Part shown: piece after piece, positions 8,443 through 18,256 of the stretch
How positions within the stretch are numbered: position 1 is the first letter of the stretch
Layout of the letters: each line of letters starts with the position of its first letter
Assembly: GCA_947470805.1 (NCBI GenBank)
Contig: CANIVU010000095.1
Coordinates: 1-34,451, forward strand
Length of the DNA: 34,451 nucleotides
DNA from: Acidobacteriota bacterium
GTDB lineage: Bacteria; Acidobacteriota; Terriglobia; Bryobacterales; Bryobacteraceae
Reading direction: 5' to 3'
Translations under genes and position numbers: made by a program
The notes under the pieces: model-generated
The model's input: only the letters and a program-made list of their open reading frames with translations
What the model was told of the DNA's origin: nothing
Database searches by the model: none

Positions 8443-10314
8443 GTGCGCCTCCTACTCCCACTCACCCTCCTCCCCCTCCTAGCCCAAACCAACGAAACCC
8501 CACCCACCTTCACCCCAAAAACGGAATCGTTCAACTACACCCGCCGCACAGAAATGATCCCCATGCGCGACGGCGTCAAACTCTACACCGTCATCCTCAC
8601 CCCAAAAAACGCCCGCCGCGCCCCCATCCTCCTCACCCGCACCCCCTACAGCGCCAAAGACCTCACCTCCCACGCCGAAAGCTCCAACCTCGGCACCATC
8701 CTCAACGGCTACGACAACGCCGTCGAAACCATCATCGAAGGCGGCTACATCCGCGTCGTCCAGGACATCCGCGGCAAGTACGGCTCCGAAGGCGAATACG
8801 TCATGAACCGCCCCCTCGCCGGCCCCCGCAACCCCACCAAAGTCGACCACTCCACCGACACCTACGACACCATCGAGTGGCTCACCAAAAAGGTCCCCGA
8901 ATCCAATGGCAACGTCGGCATCCTCGGCATCTCCTACGACGGCTTCCTCCCCCTAATGGCCCTCGTTAACCCCCACCCCGCCCTCAAAGTCGCCGTCCCT
9001 ATGAACCCCATGGTCGACGGCTGGCGCGGCGACGACTGGTTCCACAACGGCGCCTTCCGCCAACAAGGCATGGCCTACATCCACGACCAGCAAGCCACCC
9101 GCTCGAACGACATCAAGTGGTACACCATCCACTTCGACGACTACGACATGTTTATGCAAGCCGGTTCCGCCGGCAACCTCGGCCGCCAGCGCGGCCTCGA
9201 ACAACTCGGCTTCTGGCAGAAAATCATCGAACATCCCGCCTACGACGCCTACTGGCAGGACCAGGCCATGGACCGCGTCCTCGCCGCCCAACCCCTCAAT
9301 GTCCCCGTCATGCTCGTCCACAGCCTCTGGGACCAGGAGGACATCTACGGCGCCCCCGCCGTCTACAAAGCCATCGAGCCCAAAGATTCCAATAACGACA
9401 AAGTCTTCCTCGTCATGGGCCCCTGGCATCACGGCCAGCAGATCGCCGACGGCAGCTCCCTCGGAGCCATCAAGTTCGACAGCGATACCGGCCTCTACTT
9501 CCGCCGCAAAATCCTCCGCCCCTTCCTCGATCAATACCTCCAGGACGCCGCGCCGAAACACTCGATCGCCCCCGTCACGGCATTCGAGACCGGCACCAAC
9601 GAATGGCGCCAATTCGCCAGGTGGCCAACAGCCCCATCCCGCCCGCTCTACCTGAACCCCGGCAACAAACTCAGCTTCACCGCCCCCCAGTCCGGCCCAG
9701 CCTTTGAAGAGTACATATCGGACCCTGCCAAACCCGTCCCCTTCCGCGCCCGCCCCATACAGCCCATCGGCTACACCGCCCCCCTCAGCTGGGCCCGCTG
9801 GCTCGTCGACGACCAGCGCGAAGCCTCCGGCCGCCCCGACGTCGTCTCCTTCGTCTCCGAGCCCTTAACCCAACCCCTAAAAATCAGCGGCGAACCCATC
9901 GCCAACCTGGTCGCCGCCACCACCGGCACCGATTCTGACTGGGTCGTCAAGCTCATCGACCTCTATCCCGACCAAGTCGCCGGCCAGCCCGAAATGGGCG
10001 GCTACCAGCTCATGGTCTCCGCCGACATCTTTCGCGGCCGCTACCGCGAAAGCCTCGAAACCGCCCGCCCCATCGAAGCCGGTAAACCCCTCCCCTACAA
10101 ATTCGCCTTACCGGTAGCCAACCACGTCTTCCTCCCCGGCCACCGCCTCATGGTCCAGATCCAGTCATCCTGGTTCCCCCTCTACGACCGCAACCCGCAA
10201 ACCTTCGTCGCCAATCCATTCTGGGCCAAGCCCGAGGACTACAAGAAGGCCACTCAGCGCATCTACCACGCCCCCGGCCAGTCCACCTCCATCTCATTAC
10301 CCATCGCCCCCTAA
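8443..10314 (+). CDS. CocE/NonD family serine hydrolase (X-Pro dipeptidyl-peptidase-type), exported
   Basis: 623 residues from a GTG that places a signal peptide (RLLLPLTLLPLLAQ) at the N-terminus. No clear ribosome-binding site is seen, so the signal decides the start. It is an alpha/beta hydrolase of the S15/CocE group. The nucleophile elbow GISYDG holds Ser164. The likely acid is Asp297 (or Asp300) in LWDQED, and the base is a histidine of PWHHG (329-330). The early block RDGVKLYTVILTPK and DIRGKYGSEGEY are typical of the family. The C-terminal third is the jelly-roll domain of X-Pro dipeptidyl-peptidases and CocE (LATTGTDSDW-type motif at about 488). Members cleave proline-containing peptides, esters or glutaryl-amides; the substrate here is unknown. 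Almost every codon ends in C. An intrinsic terminator follows at 10386. Confidence 0.93.
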   Translation: MRLLLPLTLLPLLAQTNETPPTFTPKTESFNYTRRTEMIPMRDGVKLYTVILTPKNARRAPILLTRTPYSAKDLTSHAESSNLGTILNGYDNAVETIIEGGYIRVVQDIRGKYGSEGEYVMNRPLAGPRNPTKVDHSTDTYDTIEWLTKKVPESNGNVGILGISYDGFLPLMALVNPHPALKVAVPMNPMVDGWRGDDWFHNGAFRQQGMAYIHDQQATRSNDIKWYTIHFDDYDMFMQAGSAGNLGRQRGLEQLGFWQKIIEHPAYDAYWQDQAMDRVLAAQPLNVPVMLVHSLWDQEDIYGAPAVYKAIEPKDSNNDKVFLVMGPWHHGQQIADGSSLGAIKFDSDTGLYFRRKILRPFLDQYLQDAAPKHSIAPVTAFETGTNEWRQFARWPTAPSRPLYLNPGNKLSFTAPQSGPAFEEYISDPAKPVPFRARPIQPIGYTAPLSWARWLVDDQREASGRPDVVSFVSEPLTQPLKISGEPIANLVAATTGTDSDWVVKLIDLYPDQVAGQPEMGGYQLMVSADIFRGRYRESLETARPIEAGKPLPYKFALPVANHVFLPGHRLMVQIQSSWFPLYDRNPQTFVANPFWAKPEDYKKATQRIYHAPGQSTSISLPIAP

Positions 10315-10385
10315 CCCAACTTTATTTTCACCCAAACTCCAAAACCGCCCCCAAATCGAATCTCAATTTGGTATCCTGAAGGAAT

Positions 10386-10421
10386 AGGGACGCGGCCACT
10401 GGCCAGCGTCCCTTTCATTTT
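10386..10421 (+). terminator. Intrinsic terminator after the CocE-type hydrolase gene
   Basis: A strong hairpin is formed by AGGGACGC/GCGTCCCT with an inner GGCC-ACT-GGCC stem and one bulged A, followed by TTTCATTTT. It lies about 70 bases downstream of the hydrolase stop codon. The segment just before it, with TATCCT, could also be a promoter for a very short terminated RNA. Confidence 0.75.
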
Positions 10422-10536
10422 GCCCTCCCCCGAAAACCCGGTCACAACGAATCGAAATTTATATCTCCCCTCTTTTCAATAGCTTTTTCCTGCAAAGCAC
10501 CAAACACCCTTGTGCGCGATGCTAGTCTAAAATTGA

Positions 10537-10590
10537 GGAACGGCATACCGTTCCGAAAAAGGCCCACTGCCCACCAGCAGCGGGCCTTTT
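10537..10590 (+). terminator. Two tandem hairpins in the leader of the gene at 10618
   Basis: The first hairpin is GGAACGG (about 10537-10543) with CCGTTCC (10548-10554) and a four-base loop. The second is AAAAGGCCC (10557-10565) with GGGCCTTTT (10582-10590), whose T-run makes it a terminator-like structure. It lies 27 bases before the next gene's ATG. A terminator placed here could attenuate the downstream gene or mark a short leader RNA. Confidence 0.55.
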
Positions 10591-10617
10591 CCATTTCTAT
10601 CCACGAACGAGGAACGT

Positions 10618-11358
10618 ATGACCAAAGAAGATCGCGCCCGCATCGCTCGCGAGAACGGAGCCAAGAGCCGAGGCCCCATCACCCCCGAAGGCAAAGCCCA
10701 GTCACGCATGAACTCCATCAAAACCGGCGAGAACGCCGAAACCCTCGCCCAATTCGTCCCGCCCAACTCCGGCGTCCTCTGCCACGAGGACCGCAAAAAG
10801 TTCTTCGCGCTGATCGCCGAACTCACCCAGATCTACCGCCCCGTCAACCAGGAAGCCGCCTTCCTCGTCCGCCAGATCGCCATCGCCCGCTGGCAGATCG
10901 AACGCACCCAAACCGACCTCAACTGCATCTGGAACGACGAACTCCTGACGGCCGCCCAGCAACCGGCCCCCGTCGCCGAGCAATACGAAGACTACTACTA
11001 CCAAGCCCAGGTCTCCCGAAAGCTCTACGGCGGCAAATCCCCGATCGAAAAGATGGAGCGGCACATCGACCGCCTCGAACGCCGTATCACCCGCCTCCGG
11101 CGCGAAATTTTGAACGTCAACAAGAACTTCCCCACCGTCGCCATCCCGATGGAAACAAAGGAAGAAGCCACGCCGGAACCCCCGAAAGCCGAAAATAGCG
11201 AACCCATCGTCTACGTCACCGAACCGACGCCGGAAGTCCTCGCCGCCTACCGCCGCGAGTTCCCCAACCACCGCATCGTCGTCCTCCCGCCCGACGACGT
11301 CGCCAACGGCATCGATTACGATGACGATCTACCCCCCGCGCCCCGCCGCGCGGCCTAA
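10618..11358 (+). CDS. Hypothetical protein of the acidobacterial 'GPxTPEGKA' family
   Basis: A 246-residue cytoplasmic protein with no signal peptide or membrane segment. The N-terminus (ARENGAKSRGPITPEGKAQS, then RMNSIKTGENAET) belongs to a family I recognise as recurrent in Acidobacteria, whose members begin 'N..kStGPkTpeGKa.s..NalkHG'. The middle is helical and charged, and RHIDRLERRITRLRREILNV is probably a coiled coil. The tail is acidic and proline-rich. A GAGGAACGT ribosome-binding region precedes the ATG and hairpins occupy the leader. The function is not known; the positively charged N-terminal block suggests nucleic-acid contact, which is inference. Confidence 0.75.
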   Translation: MTKEDRARIARENGAKSRGPITPEGKAQSRMNSIKTGENAETLAQFVPPNSGVLCHEDRKKFFALIAELTQIYRPVNQEAAFLVRQIAIARWQIERTQTDLNCIWNDELLTAAQQPAPVAEQYEDYYYQAQVSRKLYGGKSPIEKMERHIDRLERRITRLRREILNVNKNFPTVAIPMETKEEATPEPPKAENSEPIVYVTEPTPEVLAAYRREFPNHRIVVLPPDDVANGIDYDDDLPPAPRRAA

Positions 11359-11452
11359 AAACGGCATCGCCGAACCCGTCCCAAGCGTCTTGGCCTACCC
11401 ATCGCGCCCAAGGACACTCGATCTATGACAACCAAATATCTCCACTCCATTC

Positions 11453-11534
11453 GACTACCCGTAGTGTGTCCATCCTCGGGTAGTCCACGGTAGGAGCACC
11501 CTCTGCGGGACGTGGCGGGAACGCCCACCAGAGG
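11453..11534. repeat. Pair of inverted repeats in an intergenic region
   Basis: Two structures lie side by side in the 232-base gap 11359-11590. The first is a perfect 9-bp inverted repeat, GACTACCCG (11453-11461) with CGGGTAGTC (11477-11485). The second has outer arms CCTCTG (11500-11505) and CAGAGG (11529-11534) around an inner GTGGCG/CGCCCAC stem with a GGAA loop. No T-tract follows either one. They sit between a plus-strand stop and a minus-strand stop, so they may be a shared terminator region, a REP-like mobile repeat, or a structured RNA. Confidence 0.45.
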
Positions 11535-11590
11535 AACCGAAGCCCCAACGCCAAACCTAAACACTCTCGCAGCAGGACCAACAAAAGCCC

Positions 11591-13675
11591 CTACTCCGCC
11601 GCCACATCCCGCCGCGGCAATGCCGCCAGCGTCGACGCCAACTCCTCCCGGTTCACAGGCTTGGCCAAAAATCCATCCATCCCCGCCTGCATCGCCTTCA
11701 GCCGCTCCTCCCCGCTCACCCCGGCCGTCAACGCCACGATCGGCAAATGCCGCACCGCCCCATCCATCTTCCGGATCTCCATCGTCGCCGCATACCCATC
11801 CATCTCCGGCATGTGGCAATCCATCAGCACCACGTCATACTCCTTTTCCCGGCACTTCGTCACCGCCTCCACCCCGTTCGCCGCCAGCTCTACCGTCGCA
11901 CCCAACCGCTTCAGCAGCCCGGCAGCCACCTTCTGGTTGACCACGTTATCCTCCACCACCAACACCACCAACCCGGTCAACATCTGCCCCTTCACCGGCG
12001 CCACGCTCGCCTCCGCCGCCCCACTTCGCGCCACCGGCAACTGCACCTGAAACCCAAACCGGCTTCCCTGCCCCGGCTCACTCTCCAGCGTCAACTCCCC
12101 GCCCATCAGCCGCACCAGTTGCCGCGAGATCGACAGCCCCAACCCTGTCCCCCCATACTTCCGCGTCGTCGACGCATCCACCTGCCGGAACTTTTCGAAT
12201 ATGCTCCCCTGCAGTTCCCTGGGGATCCCAATACCCGTATCGATCACCGTGAACCAAAGCGTCACCAGCGCGCCGCTGCCCTCCGCCCGCAACCCGATCT
12301 CCACCGACCCCTCTTTCGTGAACTTAATGGCGTTGTTCACCAGATTCGTCAGCACCTGGCGGATGCGCAACCCGTCGCCTTGCACCAACCCGGGCACCTC
12401 GCCCGTCACCACCGCACGCAACTCCACACCCTTCCGGCGCGCCATCGGCAGAAACGTCTTCTCCACCTGCTCCACCAGCTTCCGCGGCGAAAACGGCGTC
12501 GTCTCCAACAGCAGCAGCCCTGAATCGATCTTTGATTGATCCAGGATCTGATTCAACAACTCCAACTGCCCGTAGGCCGACTCCCGGATCGTCTCCACCT
12601 GCTCCCGCATCTCAGCGTTGTCCACTGTCTCCAGCAACAGGTCCGCTGTCCCCAACACCCCGTTCATCGGCGTCCGAATCTCATGACTCACGTTGGCCAA
12701 AAACTCCGCTTGCAACTGCCGCGCCCGGTCCGCCCCCGCCCGCGCGCTCCGCAGCTTCAGGATCAGCCAAGTCATCAATCCGATCGCCACCCCCATCACC
12801 ACGCAAACCCCGGCCAGCCACCGCAACTGCCGCGTCTGCTCCTGCAGTCCCAAAACCTGCCGGACATCCGAACTGGAGAACGAAAACCACCGGTCCGCGT
12901 AACGCATCAACGTCCCATCGGCCACCATATCGTCGATCCGGTCCCGCAGCACATCGGCCAGCGGCCCCTGATCCTTCCACGCAAAAATGCTAGTCGGGTC
13001 AGTTAGCTCCGGTTGCGGCTTCACATGGAGAACCTTGTCCCGGCACTGGTCGGGACGGTCCAGTAACATCCCTTCCACTGTCCGCATGTCCATGAACGCG
13101 ACATCGGCCGCTCCCGCGCACATCGTTTGCAGTACGTCCCGCCTCGATGGAGCCGGGACGATCCGCGCCCCCGGAAACATCTGCCGCGCCAGCGCCAATG
13201 GCGCCATTCGGTTCACCACCGCAACCCCAACACCTTCCAACCGCTCTGGGACCTCAGCCCGTCGCTCCCGGTCCCAAACAAACGCGTGCTGGTCCTGACT
13301 CCACGGCCGCGTCTGGTGTAGCGCCGGATACTCCCCTGGCCGGTAAAAACCCGTCGGCCACAATTCAATTTCGTGGCTCTCCAACGCCACCCGCGAACCG
13401 CGCACACAGTACACCCACTGCAACGTCACCCCAGCCCGGCGCGCCGCTTCATTCATCACATCCACCGCAAATCCGGACGCACCCTTCTGCTCCGACCAGT
13501 CATAGTTCGGCGGATTATGGTCCACGCCAATCCGAACGCTCACCCCGCGAAACTGGTTCGCCCGACCGTATTCTCGCCAACTCCAGAATCCTCCCGCCGC
13601 GATCAACATCGCAGCAGCCAGCGGAACCGCCCAAACGGGCATCCGTCGCAGACCCCGGTTCTTTATCAATCGCAA
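11591..13675 (-). CDS. Hybrid sensor histidine kinase with periplasmic solute-binding-type sensor domain
   Basis: 694 residues from a TTG start, which supplies the basic n-region RLIKNRGLRR before the first membrane helix (about 13-30); an in-frame ATG at 13642 is the alternative. Residues of about 42-270 resemble a family 3 solute-binding domain (VRIGVDHNPPNYDW, ASGFAVDVMNEAARRAG), placed outside the membrane by a second helix at about 284-305. The kinase core follows: HisKA with phospho-acceptor His331 in NVSHEIRTPMNG, then HATPase motifs NAIKFT, DTGIGIP and GTGLGLSISRQL. The C-terminal receiver domain has Asp619 in LMDCHMPEMDG. It is an EvgS/BvgS-like arrangement that probably senses a small ligand and relays phosphate internally. 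No separate response regulator or Hpt protein is adjacent, so the output partner is elsewhere. Confidence 0.93.
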   Translation of the reverse strand: MRLIKNRGLRRMPVWAVPLAAAMLIAAGGFWSWREYGRANQFRGVSVRIGVDHNPPNYDWSEQKGASGFAVDVMNEAARRAGVTLQWVYCVRGSRVALESHEIELWPTGFYRPGEYPALHQTRPWSQDQHAFVWDRERRAEVPERLEGVGVAVVNRMAPLALARQMFPGARIVPAPSRRDVLQTMCAGAADVAFMDMRTVEGMLLDRPDQCRDKVLHVKPQPELTDPTSIFAWKDQGPLADVLRDRIDDMVADGTLMRYADRWFSFSSSDVRQVLGLQEQTRQLRWLAGVCVVMGVAIGLMTWLILKLRSARAGADRARQLQAEFLANVSHEIRTPMNGVLGTADLLLETVDNAEMREQVETIRESAYGQLELLNQILDQSKIDSGLLLLETTPFSPRKLVEQVEKTFLPMARRKGVELRAVVTGEVPGLVQGDGLRIRQVLTNLVNNAIKFTKEGSVEIGLRAEGSGALVTLWFTVIDTGIGIPRELQGSIFEKFRQVDASTTRKYGGTGLGLSISRQLVRLMGGELTLESEPGQGSRFGFQVQLPVARSGAAEASVAPVKGQMLTGLVVLVVEDNVVNQKVAAGLLKRLGATVELAANGVEAVTKCREKEYDVVLMDCHMPEMDGYAATMEIRKMDGAVRHLPIVALTAGVSGEERLKAMQAGMDGFLAKPVNREELASTLAALPRRDVAAE

Positions 13676-13788
13676 AGCTCGCGCGCAGCCCCTCCTGTCT
13701 CATCGGCGACATCGGCGGAAACCTACTGCTTATCTGTTGGATCTACCCTCAGGATACATGGATTGCGCGACAATAGTTACCACTGGAA

Positions 13789-14739
<951 letters not shown>

Positions 14740-14741
14740 CC

Positions 14742-15332
14742 ATGCACTGCCTCTTCGCCAGCGGCCCCGAGCTGATTACGATTCCCGCGCCCACCGGCGC
14801 CATTCGCAACCGCTACCGGGTCAACGCCGTCGAGGTCATCAAGGGCCCCACGCCCCCGCTCCCCCAGCCCGGCTGGGAACTCCACCGCATCGAGGCCGCC
14901 ACCCCAACGGCGGCCTCGTCGCCCGTTCAATTCCAGGGCGAAACCGGCGCCGCCCAGTACACCGATCCCAACGCCCCCTACGCCGCCGCCAACGGCCTCG
15001 CCGCGCTCCCCGCCGATGCCAATCCGGTCCTCGCCGTCATCATCCCGCTCCGCAAAACCGCCGCTTGGTACGCCCTAAACCAGGACCAGCGCAAAGCCCT
15101 CATCCCCGCCCACGTCGACGTCGGCGTGCCCTTCATCAAGACCATCCACCGCCGCCTTTTCCACTCCCGCGCGTTCAGCAAGGACTACGACTTCATCACC
15201 TACTTCGAGTTCCGCGCCTCGGACGAAACCCGGTTCCGCCAACTCTGCCAAGCCCTCCGCGACCCAAAGCGCAACCCCGAATGGACCTACATCGACCGCG
15301 ATTTCGAAGTCTGGCTCACCAAACTCGCCTAA
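14742..15332 (+). CDS. Chlorite dismutase-family haem protein
   Basis: A 196-residue protein whose C-terminal half matches the chlorite dismutase/HemQ/DyP superfamily. VIIPLRKTAAWYALNQDQR is the 'W..l...eR' region, followed by HVDVGVPFIKTI, and RLFHSRAFSKDYDFITYFEF is the haem-pocket segment. By comparison with chlorite dismutases the histidine at 141 (LFHS) would be the proximal haem ligand. The N-terminal half is shorter and less conserved. Such proteins convert chlorite to chloride and oxygen, act as coproheme decarboxylases, or have unknown haem roles; the operon with an aldo/keto reductase does not settle which. It is coupled to the reductase by a two-base gap. No signal peptide is seen, so it is cytoplasmic. 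Confidence 0.75.
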   Translation: MHCLFASGPELITIPAPTGAIRNRYRVNAVEVIKGPTPPLPQPGWELHRIEAATPTAASSPVQFQGETGAAQYTDPNAPYAAANGLAALPADANPVLAVIIPLRKTAAWYALNQDQRKALIPAHVDVGVPFIKTIHRRLFHSRAFSKDYDFITYFEFRASDETRFRQLCQALRDPKRNPEWTYIDRDFEVWLTKLA

Positions 15333-15339
15333 ACCCGCC

Positions 15340-15933
15340 CTAAGGCAGCTTCTTCTTACTCAACATCTCCCAGTGAATCCGGGCCACATCCCCCATATAA
15401 TCCTGGGGCGCCAACTCCGCCGCCCGCCGCGCATACACCTTCGAAGCCTCCCGCTTCCCCCGCGTCTCCTCATACAGCGCCAGATACAGATTCCCGTAAA
15501 AATTCCCGCCCCGCGAGTTCCCCGCCGCCGCGATCACCCGCTCCACGCTCCCCTCGCCCTTCCACAACGCGTGTAACTCCCGCATCGGAACCCGTGTATC
15601 TTCCTTGATCGGAATCAGCTTCTTCTGCGCGTCTTTGAAGCCGTCGATCCGCGCCGCGCACAACATATGCCACGCCGCGTTCTCAAAGTCCTCCGGATTC
15701 ACCGTCCGGTGCAGCTCAAACTGTGCCTTACAATCGGCGAACCGCCCGGCGTAATACAGCGAAATCCCCCGCTGCCAATGCTGCGGAGCCTGGTCCGGCA
15801 ACACCGCGATCACCTTATCAAACGCCGCTACCGACGCCGCGAAGCCGCCCTTCCGGAAAGCCTCTTCCCCTTGCCGCTGGAAGTCCACCGGCGCCTGCGC
15901 AAACAGCAAACCAACTAAGATAGCCTGTATCAT
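15340..15933 (-). CDS. Small exported TPR-like protein
   Basis: 197 residues. The N-terminus ([15 protein letters not shown]) is a short signal peptide. TPR-like helical pairs follow: [20 protein letters not shown] with [20 protein letters not shown], and a C-terminal one in [17 protein letters not shown]. These probably form a protein-binding solenoid in the periplasm. Its ATG overlaps the stop of the sigma-54 activator gene by four bases (15930-15933), so the activator and this protein are made together. The role is unknown. Confidence 0.75.
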   Translation of the reverse strand: MIQAILVGLLFAQAPVDFQRQGEEAFRKGGFAASVAAFDKVIAVLPDQAPQHWQRGISLYYAGRFADCKAQFELHRTVNPEDFENAAWHMLCAARIDGFKDAQKKLIPIKEDTRVPMRELHALWKGEGSVERVIAAAGNSRGGNFYGNLYLALYEETRGKREASKVYARRAAELAPQDYMGDVARIHWEMLSKKKLP

Positions 15934-17732
15934 CGTAACTCCAAGTTACTCATCAATCGATGTAAGTAGTTCGGGTGCAGATCCAACCGCTCGGCCGCTC
16001 CCGTCACGCTGCCACCGCTCGCCGCCAGCGCTTCCAGAATCAACTGTTTCTTCCGCTCGTTCAGCGCCGCGTGATAGCCCGTCGCCTCCCCGGCCGCCGG
16101 CGGCGCGGCCCGTTCCAATAACGCCTCCGGCAAGTCCTCCGGCAGCACCTGCTCGCTCACGCCCATCACCACCGCCCGCTCCAGCGCGTTCTGCAACTCC
16201 CGCACATTGCCCGGCCAGTCGTAGCGCAGCAGACACGCCCGCGCCTCCGGCGAAACCCCGTCCATCCGCCGCCCCATCTGCTGGGCGAACCGCGCCACGA
16301 AATAAGACGCCAGCAACGGCACATCCGCCAGCCGCTTCCGCAGCGGTGGCATCTCCACGCTCACCACGTTCAACCGGTAGTACAGGTCCTCCCGGAACCG
16401 CCGCTCCTTCACCGCCGCCGGCATGTCCACGTTGGTCGCCGCGATCACCCGGATGTCCAGCGGAATCACCCGCGTCCCGCCCAGCCGCTCCATCTCCCGC
16501 TGCTGCAGCACCCGCAGTAGCTTCGCCTGCGTCGTGATCGGCATCTCGCCCAACTCATCCAGGAACACCGTCCCGCCGTTGGCCACTTCCAGCTTCCCGC
16601 GCTTCTGCGCCACCGCCCCGGTGAAGGCGCCCTTCTCGTGCCCGAACAGCTCGCTCTCCAACAGGTTGTCCGATAGCGAAGCGCAGTTGATCGCCACAAA
16701 CGGCTGATTCGCCCGCGGGCTGTTCCGGTGGATCGCCTGCGCCACCAGCTCCTTGCCCGTCCCGCTCTCACCCAGTATCAACACCGTGGTCGGCAACGGC
16801 GCCACCCGCGCCACGAACCGGTAGACGGCCTGCATCGGCGCACTGTCCCCCACCATGTCGTGCCGCGCCACCAGTTGCTGTCGCAGCCGCGCCGTCTCTG
16901 CCTCGGCCTCTTCCCAACTCCGCGCCGCCTGCAAAGCCAACCCCGCCATCACCCCGGCCGCGCCAGCCAGCCGCAAATGGGCGTCGTCGTAGGCCGCCCC
17001 CTCCGCCCACAAGATCCCGAACGCCTTACCCGCCACTACCGGCGACGCCAGCACGGCGTCCCATGCCGCGGTCTGCTCCCCGCCGATTACCTTCTCCAGC
17101 AGCGCCCCATCAAACTCCGGCGCCTCCCCCTCCAACGCCATCGACCACGGCGCCTCCCCTAGTCCGTCAAAGTAGAGCGCGATCGCAAACGCCCGTCCCG
17201 GCAGCGCGCCCTGCAATGCCTCCAACAGCCGCCGCGCCACCGGAGCCACCCCGCGCTCCCCCTGCAGCGCCGTGCTGATGGCCAACAACGCCTCCAACTC
17301 CCGCGCCGTTCGCCCCTGCTGCTCGGCCTTCTCCCTCTGCGCCCGGCTCAGCCAACGGGTGACGCCGGACTGCACTATCGTCCGCCCGGCCGCCGTCCCC
17401 GCCCCCATCGCCAGGTCCCCAAACAGGAATACCGACCCGCCCAGCCGAACCTCATCGCCCTCCGCCAGCACCGCTTCTCGCACCGGCAACCCGTTGACAA
17501 AGGAGCCATTCCGCGATTCCAGATCCCGTAGCTTCACCCGGCCAAGCTCATCCCGCCACACCGCCGCGTGCTGTCGCGAAACACCCGAATCGAGCAGCGC
17601 CACCGTGCAAGCCCGGTCCCGCCCCAACAACATTTCCCCCGCCCCAACGGCGAATGTCTCCCCCAACCGGGGGCCCGCAATACAGATTAACTGGACCGGT
17701 TTCTCTCCCACGCCAAGCCGAGAATAGCACAC
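15930..17732 (-). CDS. FHA-domain sigma-54-dependent transcriptional activator (Fis family)
   Basis: 600 residues from a GTG with an AAGGGA ribosome-binding site. Residues of about 20-108 are an FHA domain, with GR at 37-38, SRQH at 52-55 and RNGSFVNG at 74-81; it binds phosphothreonine peptides. A GAF-like region follows (about 140-270). The central AAA+ domain is complete: Walker A GESGTGKE at 321-328, GAFTGA at 368-373 (the loop that contacts sigma-54), the Walker B region FLDELGEMP, and an arginine-finger region [11 protein letters not shown]. The last 45 residues form a Fis-type helix-turn-helix ([20 protein letters not shown]). There is no receiver domain, so control is probably by Ser/Thr phosphorylation signals rather than a two-component system. 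A sigma-54 promoter facing this gene lies at 17845-17863, suggesting self-regulation. Confidence 0.95.
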   Translation of the reverse strand: MCYSRLGVGEKPVQLICIAGPRLGETFAVGAGEMLLGRDRACTVALLDSGVSRQHAAVWRDELGRVKLRDLESRNGSFVNGLPVREAVLAEGDEVRLGGSVFLFGDLAMGAGTAAGRTIVQSGVTRWLSRAQREKAEQQGRTARELEALLAISTALQGERGVAPVARRLLEALQGALPGRAFAIALYFDGLGEAPWSMALEGEAPEFDGALLEKVIGGEQTAAWDAVLASPVVAGKAFGILWAEGAAYDDAHLRLAGAAGVMAGLALQAARSWEEAEAETARLRQQLVARHDMVGDSAPMQAVYRFVARVAPLPTTVLILGESGTGKELVAQAIHRNSPRANQPFVAINCASLSDNLLESELFGHEKGAFTGAVAQKRGKLEVANGGTVFLDELGEMPITTQAKLLRVLQQREMERLGGTRVIPLDIRVIAATNVDMPAAVKERRFREDLYYRLNVVSVEMPPLRKRLADVPLLASYFVARFAQQMGRRMDGVSPEARACLLRYDWPGNVRELQNALERAVVMGVSEQVLPEDLPEALLERAAPPAAGEATGYHAALNERKKQLILEALAASGGSVTGAAERLDLHPNYLHRLMSNLELR

Positions 17733-17748
17733 CTATCCCTTCGGATAG
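17733..17748 (-). promoter_or_regulatory. Hairpin overlapping the activator's ribosome-binding site
   Basis: A 6-bp perfect stem CTATCC/GGATAG with a GAAG loop on the minus strand. The loop and right arm contain the AAGGGA sequence that serves as Shine-Dalgarno for the GTG at 17732. Folding would hide part of the site, so translation of the activator could be kept low or regulated. The stem is short, so this may be chance. Confidence 0.35.
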
Positions 17749-17750
17749 TC

Positions 17751-17792
17751 CACCCGGCGCGCACCCTCACCAAACGGTGAGCACCGCCACCC
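17751..17792. promoter_or_regulatory. Candidate activator-binding cluster (CACC/GGTG half-sites)
   Basis: CACCC occurs at 17751-17755, 17762-17766 and 17788-17792, with a perfect palindrome CTCACC-AAAC-GGTGAG at 17766-17781 between them. It lies 54 bp before the -24 GG of the rightward sigma-54 site, a normal position for an enhancer of a sigma-54 activator. The + strand here is C-rich, so part of this could be compositional. Confidence 0.4.
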
Positions 17793-17844
17793 GCCGCACG
17801 CAGAAGATCTCCGTTTTTTCAACAACATACGCGCCGACCGCCGG

Positions 17845-17863
17845 TTGGCAACCCCCGTGCCAA
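17845..17863. promoter_or_regulatory. Near-palindromic sigma-54 (-24/-12) promoter between activator and exported-protein array
   Basis: On the minus strand the sequence TTGGCACGGGGGTTGCCAA matches the sigma-54 consensus TGGCACR-N4-TTGCW in nearly every position, with the invariant GG and GC separated by 10 bases. It would start transcription near 17836, about 100 bases before the activator gene. The arms are inverted repeats, so the + strand also has GG-N10-GC (TTGGCAACCCCCGTGCC). That weaker match would start near 17872, about 15 bases before the ATG at 17887. Confidence 0.7.
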
Positions 17864-17886
17864 TACAAAGGGCAAGGAGCAACACC

Positions 17887-18240
17887 ATGAAAACCACCTT
17901 TCTCATCCTCGCCGCCGCCACCCTTTCCGGGCTGGCCGCCGAATCGGTCAACTTCCCCTTCGAAGTCAGCGGGAAACAGATGCCCGCCGGGAAGTATGTG
18001 GTCCGCGATGCCGGGCCGAGTCACGCCCTTCGCATCTCGGAGGAAAAGACTGGCCACGGCTTCTTCGTGGTCGGCCCCACGGCCAAAGGCACTGCAAAAA
18101 TAATGCTCAACTTCAACCGCTACGGCGACGCATTCGTCCTGACCTCGGTCACCAACAACGGCGCCGTACTCAATCTGCCCAACTCCCGCCGGACCACAGA
18201 ATCGGCCACCGAGACCATCGCCGTCGCCGTTACCGACTAA
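17887..18240 (+). CDS. Small exported protein, array copy 1
   Basis: A 117-residue protein with a signal peptide (MKTTFLILAAATLSGLAAES) and a predicted small beta-sandwich. It carries the family signature VNFPFEVSGKQMPAGKYVVRD, which I know from many acidobacterial hypothetical proteins ('PF.F.v..k.mPAG.Y.v'). AAGGAGC provides a good ribosome-binding site; upstream in-frame starts lie inside the promoter and are rejected. It is the first of four related genes in tandem, about 80 % identical to copy 2. Its function is unknown; secretion and a putative sigma-54 promoter suggest an envelope or stress role, which is inference. Confidence 0.8.
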   Translation: MKTTFLILAAATLSGLAAESVNFPFEVSGKQMPAGKYVVRDAGPSHALRISEEKTGHGFFVVGPTAKGTAKIMLNFNRYGDAFVLTSVTNNGAVLNLPNSRRTTESATETIAVAVTD

Positions 18241-18256
18241 TTAAAGGAGCATCACC

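Noticed and set aside
8291-8482. 63-codon frame upstream of the hydrolase
   Set aside because: No ribosome-binding site, no conserved-looking features, and it overlaps the signal peptide of the hydrolase.
11355-11819. Minus-strand frame reading through the intergenic palindromes into the kinase 3' end
   Set aside because: Overlaps the hybrid kinase in another frame, composition is Gly-rich shadow-like, and no ribosome-binding site is seen.
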